A stretch of DNA of 64,000 nt from Nemertoderma westbladi (taxonomy: Eukaryota > Xenacoelomorpha > Nemertodermatida > Nemertodermatidae). Where the stretch lies: positions 124,001 through 188,000 of the forward strand of contig JAUCBJ010008363.1 of NCBI GenBank assembly GCA_032718475.1. Direction: 5' to 3'. A model generated the notes under the pieces. That model searched no databases. It saw only the letters and a list, made by a program, of their open reading frames with translations, and was not told where the DNA came from. The position numbers and the translations under genes were made by a program. Shown piece by piece: positions 56,001-64,000 of this stretch (its first letter is position 1; each line of letters opens with the position of its first letter).

Positions 56001-59000
56001 GAGTTTTAAAGCCATGTCAAAATCCTTGGTGTTTTTCAGCATTAATTTATTAAAATCTCCTCTGATTTTTTACAAAAAACGACATCGATTTTCATATTTA
56101 TAACTTCTAACCCACTCCACGAGATAGAGAATCTTAAACGAAAGTCATAAGAACAGGTAACACTTACATTTATAGAAGTAAACAGCTGTTATTTGCTTCG
56201 TCTTTCTCCTGGAGATGGATTAATTTCGATTGCGTCGGAACACCCCCTATCTGTGGCTCTCAGAGTGAAGATATAAGTAGCCTATCTCTCTGTTAATATT
56301 GTTGTGTTCTAGAATATTTATTATAGTTTCATCGTATTAAATATCTAAAATAGTTCATGAATATAATGAGTATAAAATCCTTGGTGTTTTTCAGCAATAA
56401 TTTATTAAAATCTCCTCTGATTTTTTACAAAAAACGACATCGATTTTCATATTCATGACTTCTAATCCACTCCAAGAGATAGACAATCTTAAATGAAAGT
56501 CAAAAGAGCAGGTAACACTTACATTTATAGAAGTAATCAGCTGTTCTTTGCTTCGTCTTTCCCCTGGAGATGGATGAATTTTGATTGCGTCGGAACACCC
56601 CCTTTTTGAGGCTCTCAGACTGAAGATATAAGTAGCCTATCTCCCTGTTAATATTGTTGTGTTTTAGAATATGTATTATAGTTTCATCGTATTGCCAAAG
56701 CGGCTGGAGCCGAAGTTAATATGTGATACAATAATTCACCTCAAATTTCTCAGCTATTTCATGAATATAATGAGTATTAAAGCCATGTCATAATCCTTGG
56801 TGTTTTTCAGCATTAATGTATTAAAATCTCCTCTGATTTTTTACAAAAAACGACATCGATTTTTATATTCATGACTTCTAACCCACTCCAAGAGATAGAC
56901 AATCTTAAATGAAAGTCAAAAGAGCAGGTAACACTTACATTTATAGAAGTAATCAGCTGTTCTTTGCTTCGTCTTTCCCCTGGAGATGGATGAATTTTGA
57001 TTGTGTCCGAACACCCCCTTTTTGAGGCTCTCAGAGTGAAGACATAAGTGGCCTATCTCCCTGTTAATATTGTTGTGTTCTAGAATATGTATTATAGTTT
57101 CATCGTATTGCCAAAGCGGCTGGAGCCAAACTTAATATGTGATACAATAATTCACCTCAAATTTCTCAGCTATTTCATGAATATAATGAGTATTAAAGCC
57201 ATGTCAAAATCCTTGGTGTTTTTCAGCAATAATTCATTAAAATCTCCTCTGATTTTTTACAAAAAACGACATCGATTTTCATATTCATGACTTCTAACCC
57301 ACTCCAAGAGATAGACAATCTTAAATGAAAGTCAAAAGAGCAGGTAACACTTACATTTATAGAAGTAATCAGCTGTTCTTTGCTTCGTCTTTCCCCTGGA
57401 GATAGATGAATTTTGATTGCGTCGGAACACCCCCTTTTTGAGGCTCTCAGAGTGAAGATATAAGTAGCCTATCTCCCTGTTAATATTGTTGTGTTCTAGA
57501 ATGTGTATTATAGTTTCATCGTATTGCCAAAGCAGCTGGAGCCGAACTTAATATGTGATACAATAATTCACCTCAAATTTCTCAGCTATTTCATGAATAA
57601 TGAGTATTAAAGCCATGTCAAAATCCTTGGTGTTTTTCAGCATTAATTTATTAAAATCTCCTCTGATTTTTTACAAAAAAACGACATTGATTTTCATATT
57701 TATAACTTCTAACCCACTCCACGAGATAGATAATCTTAAACGAAAGTCATAAGAACAGGTAACACTTACATTTATAGAAGTAATCAGCTGTTATTTGCTT
57801 CGTCTTTCCCCAGCAGATGGATGAATTTTGATTGCGTCGGAACACCCTCTTTCTGAGGCTCTCAGAGTGGAGAGATAAGTAGCCTATCTCCCTGTTAATA
57901 TTGTTGTGTTCTACAATATTTATTATAGTTTCATCGTATTGCCAAAGCGGCTGGAGCCGAAGTTAATATGTGATACAATAATTCACCTCAAATTTCTCAG
58001 CTATTTCATGAATATAATGAGTATTAAAGCCCTGTCAAAATCCTTGGGGTTTTTCAGCAATAATTTATCAAAATATCCTCTGATTTTTTTCAAAAACCAC
58101 ATCGATTTTCATATTTATAACTTCTAACCCACTCCACGAGATAGATAATCTTAAACGAAAGTCATAAGAACAGGTAACACTTTCATTTATAGAAGTAATC
58201 AGGTGTTATTTGCTTCGTCTTTCCCCAGCAGATGGATGAAATTTGATTGCGTCGTCGGAACACCCCCTTTCTGAGGCTCTCAGAGTGGAGAGATAAGTAG
58301 CCTATCTCCCTGTTAATATTGTTGTGTTCTATAATATTTATTATAGTTTCATCGTATTGCCAAAGCGGCTGGAGCCAAAGTTAATATGTAATGCAATAAT
58401 TAACCTCAAATATCTCAGCTATTTCATGAATATAATGAGTATTAAATCCTTGTCAAAATCCTTGGTATTTTTCAGCAATAATTTATTAAAATCTCCTCTG
58501 ATTTTTTACAAAAACCCTTTTTTGAGGCTCTCAGAGTGAAGAGATAAGTAGCCTATCTCCCTGTTAATATTGTTGTGTTCTAGAATATTTATTATAGTTT
58601 CATCGTATTGCCAAAGCGGCTGGAGCCGAATTTAATATGTGATACAATAATTCACCTCAAATTTCTCAGCTATTTCATGAATATAATGAGTATTAAAGCC
58701 ATGTCAAAATCCTTGGTGTTTTTCAGCATTAATTTATTAAAATCTTCTCTGATTTTTTACAAAAAACGACATCGATTTTCATATTCATGACTTCTAACCC
58801 ACTCCAAGAGATAGACAATCTTAAATGAAAGTCAAAAGAGCAGGTAACACTTACATTTATAGAAGTAATCAGCTGTTCTTTGCTTCGTCTTTCCCCTGGA
58901 GATGGATGAATTTTGATTGCGTCGGAACACCCCCTTTTTGAGGCTCTGAGTGAAGATATAAGTAGCCTATCTCCCTGTTAATATTGTTGTGTTCTAGAAT

Positions 59001-61853
59001 GTGTATTATAGTTTCATCGTAAGCCCAAAGCAGCTGGAGCCGAACTTAATATGTGATACAATAATTCACCTCAAATTTCTGAGCTATTTCATGAATAATG
59101 AGTTTTAAAGCCATGTCAAAATCCTTGGTGTTTTTCAGCATTAATTTATTAAAACCTCCTCTGATTTTTTACAAAAAACGACATCGATTTTTATATTTAT
59201 AACTTCTAACCCACTCCACGATATAGAGAATCTTAAACGAAAGTCATAAGAACAGGTAACACTTACATTTATAGAAGTAATCAGCTGTTATTTGCTTCGT
59301 CTTTCTCCTGGAGATGGATTAATTTTGATTGCGTCGGAACACCCCCTATCTTTGGCTCTCAGAGTGAAGATATAAGTAGCCTATCTCCCTGTTAATATTG
59401 TTGTGTTTTAGAATATGTATTATAGTTTCATCGTATTGCCAAAGCGGCTGGAGCCGAAGTTAATATGTGATACAATAATTCACCTCAAATTTCTCAGCTA
59501 TTTCATGAATATAATGAGTATTAAAGCCATGTCATAATCCTTGGTGTTTTTCAGCATTAATGTATTAAAATCTCCTCTGATTTTTTACAAAAAACGACAT
59601 CGATTTTTATATTCATGACTTCTAACCCACTCCAAGAGATAGACAATCTTAAATGAAAGTCAAAAGAGCAGGTAACACTTACTTTTATAGAAGTAATCAG
59701 CTGTTCTTTGCTTCGTCTTTCCCCTGGAGATAGATGAATTTTGATTGTGTCAGAACACCCCCTTTTTGAGGCTCTCAGAGTGAAGAGATAAGTAGCCTAT
59801 CTCCCTGTTAATATTGTTGTGTTCTAGAATATTTATTATAGTTTCATCGTATTGCCAAAGCGGCTGGAGCCGAAGTTAATATGTGATACAATAATTCACC
59901 TCAAATTTCTCAGCTATTTCATGAATATAATGAGTATTAAAGCCATGTCAAAATCCTTGGTGTTTTTCAGCATTAATTTATTAAAATCTCCTCTGATTTT
60001 TTACAAAAAACGACATCGATTTTCATATTCATGACTTCTAACCCACTCCAAGAGATAGAAAATCTTAAATGAAAGTCAAAAGAGCAGGTAACACTTACAT
60101 TTATAGAAGTAATCAGCTGTTCTTTGCTTCGTCTTTCCCCTGGAGATGGACGAATTTTGATTGCGTCGGAACACCCCCTTTTTGAGGCTCTCAGAGTGAA
60201 GATATAAGTAGCCTATCTCCCTGTTAATATTGTTGTGTTCTAGAATGTGTATTATAGTTTCATCGTATTGCCAAAGCAGCTAGAGCCGAACTTAATATGT
60301 GATACAAAAATTCACCTCAAATTTCTCAGCTATTTCATGAATAATGAGTATTAAAGCCATGTTAAAATCCTTGGTGTTTTTCAGAATTAATTTATTAAAA
60401 TCTCCTCTGATTTTTTACAAAAAAACGACATTGATTTTCATATTTATAACTTCTAACCCACTCCACGAGATAGATAATCTTAAACGAAAGTCATAAGAAC
60501 AGGTAACACTTACATTTATAGAAGTAATCAGCTGTTATTTGCTTTGTCTTTCCCCAGCAGATGGATGAATTTTGATTGCGTCGGAACACCCTCTTTCTGA
60601 GGCTCTCAGAGTGGAGAGATAAGTAGCCTATCTCCCTGTTAATATTGTTGTGTTCTACAATATTTATTATAGTTTCATCGTATTGCCAAAGCGGCTGGAG
60701 CCAAAGTTAATATGTAATGCAATAATTAACCTCAAATATCTCAGCTATTTCATGAATATAATGAGTATTAAATCCTTGTCAAAATCCTTGGTATTTTTCA
60801 GCAATAATTTATTAAAATCTCCTCTGATTTTTTACAAAAAACGACATCAATTTTCATATTCATGACTTCTAGCCCACTCCAAGAGATAGACAATCTTAAA
60901 CGAAAGTCAAAAGAACAGGTAACACTTACATTTATAGAAGTAATCAGCTATTATTTGCTTCGTCTTTCCCCTGGAGATGGATGAATTTTGATTGCGTCGG
61001 AACACCCCCTTTTTGAGGCTCTAAGAGTGAAGAGATAAGTAGCCTATTTCCCTGTTAATATTGTTGTGTTCTAGAATATTTATTATAGTTTCATCGTATT
61101 GCCAAAGCGTCTGGAGCCAAAGTTAATATGTGATACAATAATTCACCTCAAATTTCTCAGCTATTTCATGAATATAATGAGTATTAAAGCCATGTCAAAA
61201 TCCTTGGGGTTTTTCAGCAATAATTTATCAAAATATCCTCTGATTTTTTTTCAAAAACCACATCGATTTTCATATTTATAACTTCTAACCCACTCCACGA
61301 GATAGAGAATCTTAAGCGAAAGTCATAAGAACAGGTAACACTTTCATTTATGGAAGTAATCAGCTGTTATTTGCTTCGTCTTTCCCCAGGAGATGGATGA
61401 AATTTGATTGCGTCGGAACACCCCCTTTTTGAGGCTCTCAGAGTGAAGAGATAAGTAGCCATCTCACTGTTAATATTGTTGTGTTCTAGAATATTTATTA
61501 TAGTTTCATCGAATTGCCAAAGTGGCTGGAGCCGAAGTTAATATGTGAAACAATAATTCACCTCAAATTTCTCAGCTATTTCATGAATATAATGAGTATT
61601 AAAGCCATGTCATAATCCTTGGGGTTTTTCAGCAATAATTTATCAAAATATCCTCTGATATTTTTCAAAAACCACATTGATTTTCATATTCATGACTTCT
61701 ATCCCAGTCCGCAAGATAAATAATCTTAAACGAAAGTCAAAAGAACAGGTAACACTTACATTTATAGAAGTAATCAGCTGTTATTTGCTTCGTCTTTCCC
61801 CAGGAGATGGATAAATTTTGATTGCGTCGGAACTCCCCCTTTCTGAGGCTCTC
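53034..61853 (+). repeat. Satellite block 8 (plus orientation, higher-order structure)
   Basis: About 21 monomers. Landmarks at 53494 and 55509, and several shared variants, recur at exactly 2015 bp, defining a higher-order unit of about five monomers present at least twice in 53040-57090. Parts of it reappear from 58560. A deletion near 58516 joins TTTTTTACAAAAA directly to CCCTTTTTTGAGG, removing about two thirds of a monomer. Later monomers (from 57700) include the CATCGTATTGCC, AAATATCTCAGC and TAATTAACC variants of block 1. The array is cut at GAGGCTCTC (61853). Confidence 0.95.
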
Positions 61854-61936
61854 TGTTACGGTATATGGCGCTGTATCCACATTTGCAACGGCTAACAATG
61901 TTATAAATTCCGTTGTACTGTATACGCGGTGTTGTT

Positions 61937-62058
61937 TATTATACAGTACATATTATTAGTCATTATACAGTGTAATATATTAGTCCATTATGCAGTATAA
62001 TATATTAGTCCGTTATACTGTACGCAATATTAGTCCGTTGTGCAGCATAATATTTTAG
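61937..62058. repeat. 25-bp minisatellite
   Basis: About five diverged units of the form TTATACAGTATAATATTAGTCC, each containing a self-complementary ACAGTATAAT/ATTATACTGT core. Units differ mainly at the CAGTGT, CAGTAT, CTGTAC and CAGCAT positions. Confidence 0.75.
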
Positions 62059-62503
62059 ATAAGGCATAATAGCGCAGTGGCATTTAGATAAGGAAATTGA
62101 AACGCCCATATATTTTGAATTCATCCATTTTGTATAGTATGTAGCCCTACCTACGTAATTTTGTATTAGGATATTAGTAGATAGTTCCAGGGTAGCAAGT
62201 TCAGTTGGACCCTGGATATGGGCTTGCCGTTATTCGCCTCGATGGGGCTGGCTGTCACGGGTCTTATTTTCCTATAATTGCGCTAAATTAATGTTTGTGC
62301 ATCATGTTATTAGTACCGCTAAATTAAGCACCGGCAAAATTACCTTATATGGTGACGTTTTGAGGGTTAGGGGGGCAATAGGGCTACAATCCGGCCTTCT
62401 TATTGGACTAACTGCTTCCAGGTTGGCTTAATGCTAGCGCGGGCTGGAGAGCCAATAAGAGAGCGATTGAGTCACCTTATTGCATCACCCCACTCGGATC
62501 ACC

Positions 62504-62510
62504 TATAAAT
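62504..62510 (+). promoter_or_regulatory. TATA-like box in the putative LTR
   Basis: TATAAAT in an otherwise moderately GC-rich context, followed about 50-70 bp later by CAGTTCAACC. Position and context fit an LTR core promoter; there is no independent proof. Confidence 0.35.
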
Positions 62511-64000
62511 TGGCGGTCTGCCGGTAGAGCTGTACCAATCCCCATTACCACCCATTACCTTCAGTTCAACCTGTTAGAAGTATAATTTAGCGTATTTCTG
62601 CAATTTTCTACTTTTGATTAATTTCTCGACATGATTTGCTAGTGCGATTATTCTTGATTGCGTTTCTCAATTAATCCTATCGATTACTGCTAATTACAAC
62701 CGGAACTATGATTTCTACCCTTTTTGTTAATGGTTCTATGTGATTCTTTTCCATGCAATAATCCTACGGGATTTCTGAGACTGTCAGACTTTGTGATTTG
62801 CATGCGCCGCTACGGTAGCTATTAGCATAATGGAGGGCTAAGGTGCCGGTAGGCGGTGGGCACATCGGGGGGTTGAGCGACTAAGGGAGAGCGGAGGATT
62901 CAAAGGCGGGCAACGCTGGCGGAGGGCCACCGTTGCGGTCAGGCAATTTGCGCTGTAGCACGCAGACCATTCGCCGATACAGTAATTGGGGGGCTGATGA
63001 TCCAGGTTTCGTCTCTATTTAGTGTTAGGGGGGCAGGAATCGGGTTAGTTAGGAAACCTAGATGTATCCGGGAGAGGCCTGCGCGTATTACAGCGTAGAG
63101 CGTAGAGTGTGTAGTACGAATAGTGAATCACACAATTGTGGGCTATACAGTAGTTAACTACATAATTGCGAACGGTGATTGCTGACGCTGATTGGTGTGT
63201 TACTGAAGTGTGCCTATGATTATGAATGTTTAGGTAGGCGCCCTTTTCTCTTTGATTGATTTCTATTTCTTAGTTACAACAAATAATTACTGATTAAGTC
63301 AAAGTAATACGGTAATTTAGGCTATTACTAGCGAAACCTGTTGCGTAATAAATTAGAATTACGCATTCTGGAACTCTTAGTAATTAGTACGCTGTTACAT
63401 ATTTGTGACTGTAGTTGATTAGTAAAATTAAGAATTAGTACGCAGCATAGCGGAGAATAGCTAAGGTAATAATTAGGGTACTGTAAACTATTCACGCTGA
63501 GCGGTTATTTGCATTAGCGGGCAATCAGCCAGATCGCATTATTCAGTATGCAATACGCTAGTAATTTGCTGGCCTAAAGCCAGCCGCAGGCAAGTTTAGA
63601 CCCAGAGTGGTATTATCCACGTAGAAACAAATACTGTATCATTTGATTATTTTAAATATTCTCGCATTCATACATTCTGTTAGGGAACCCCCCGTATTCG
63701 CGATTAGAAAAGGCGTAGGAAAATAGTGTGCTTTAATAGTGATAAAATTAGGCGTAAGAGTACTCTGAGTGCAAAGCCTCTCGCACTCGTCTTAAGTAAG
63801 CTTAGGGAGCCGACTCGGGTTTATTGTTTTGGTTATTCCCGCGTGGCTCATAGATTCGAACAGTTAGCTCTCTGTCGAGCAATCGGTAGAGAAAGGAACA
63901 AGCGATTTTGCAGGAGCCGTGTAAATTTAGTAAATTATATTAGCGGACGGCAGATTAGCGCCATCCAACGGTAAGTAGCGGTTTTGTATTTAGAAACCTT

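Larger units (their letters stand above)
61854..64000 (+). mobile_element. Start of a probable LTR element, running off the window
   Basis: The satellite stops mid-monomer and is followed by TGTTACGGTATATGGCG, a typical LTR start. A promoter-like TATAAAT lies about 650 bp in, followed by non-repetitive, more GC-rich sequence. I found no LTR end, primer-binding site or protein motif before the window closes, and the only frame of note (63726-63974, 82 codons) is not recognised. The alternative is a plain junction to unique sequence. No target duplication can be tested without the right end. Confidence 0.4.

Noticed and set aside
1-61853. Regular repeats as a possible CRISPR array
   Set aside because: The unit is about 417 bp, directly adjoining its neighbour with no unique spacers, and the context is eukaryotic transposons.
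63830-63905. tRNA-like words (GATTCGAAC, ATCGGTAGAG) near the right edge
   Set aside because: The B-box-like and D-arm-like words are in the wrong order and no cloverleaf can be drawn.

Overview
This window looks like repeat-rich, AT-rich nuclear DNA from an invertebrate animal. The signs are a BEL/Pao LTR retrotransposon (a metazoan group), APE-type LINEs, several families of terminal-inverted-repeat DNA transposons, and a long tandem satellite. There is no operon structure and no recognisable host gene. The species cannot be named from the sequence alone.

The ground layer is a tandem satellite with a monomer of about 415-418 bp. It occupies eight blocks, roughly 29 kb in total or about 70 monomers. 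Blocks left of 14626 run in one orientation (here called minus) and all blocks right of 16191 run in the other (plus). Many monomers carry a 60-67-codon open frame, which I regard as non-coding. Shortened monomer classes and multi-monomer higher-order repeats (for example 2015 bp) are visible.

Every other feature is a mobile element inserted into that satellite or into another element, mostly with readable target-site duplications. In order they are: TTAA element A (8463-10014); a TA-flanked MITE (11505-12347); TTAA element B (14627-16190), sitting exactly where the satellite flips orientation; a 4.0-kb hAT-like transposon with about 300-bp inverted repeats and an intact 751-residue transposase (19138-23139); a 17.5-kb BEL/Pao retrotransposon on the minus strand (24798-42320) whose 5' LTR is itself broken by a long-TIR MITE (36411-38486) and a 5'-truncated LINE (38603-40374); an apparently full-length RTE-like LINE with an intact 1100-residue ORF (44678-48835); an inverted-dimer TTAA element C (50264-53033); and, at the right edge, the start of what may be another LTR element (61854 to the end).

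Two elements look potentially coding-competent: the hAT-like transposase and the RTE-like polyprotein. The BEL/Pao polyprotein keeps protease, RT, RNase H and integrase motifs but has several in-frame stops and frameshifts. The most unusual features are a 20-bp hairpin word scattered six times through the BEL/Pao element (four times readable as RLASLP), a Ser-Pro-Asp minisatellite inside its pol gene, a tRNA-like pol III box pair in its LTR, palindrome arrays inside the TTAA elements, and the inverted-duplication history of the satellite.
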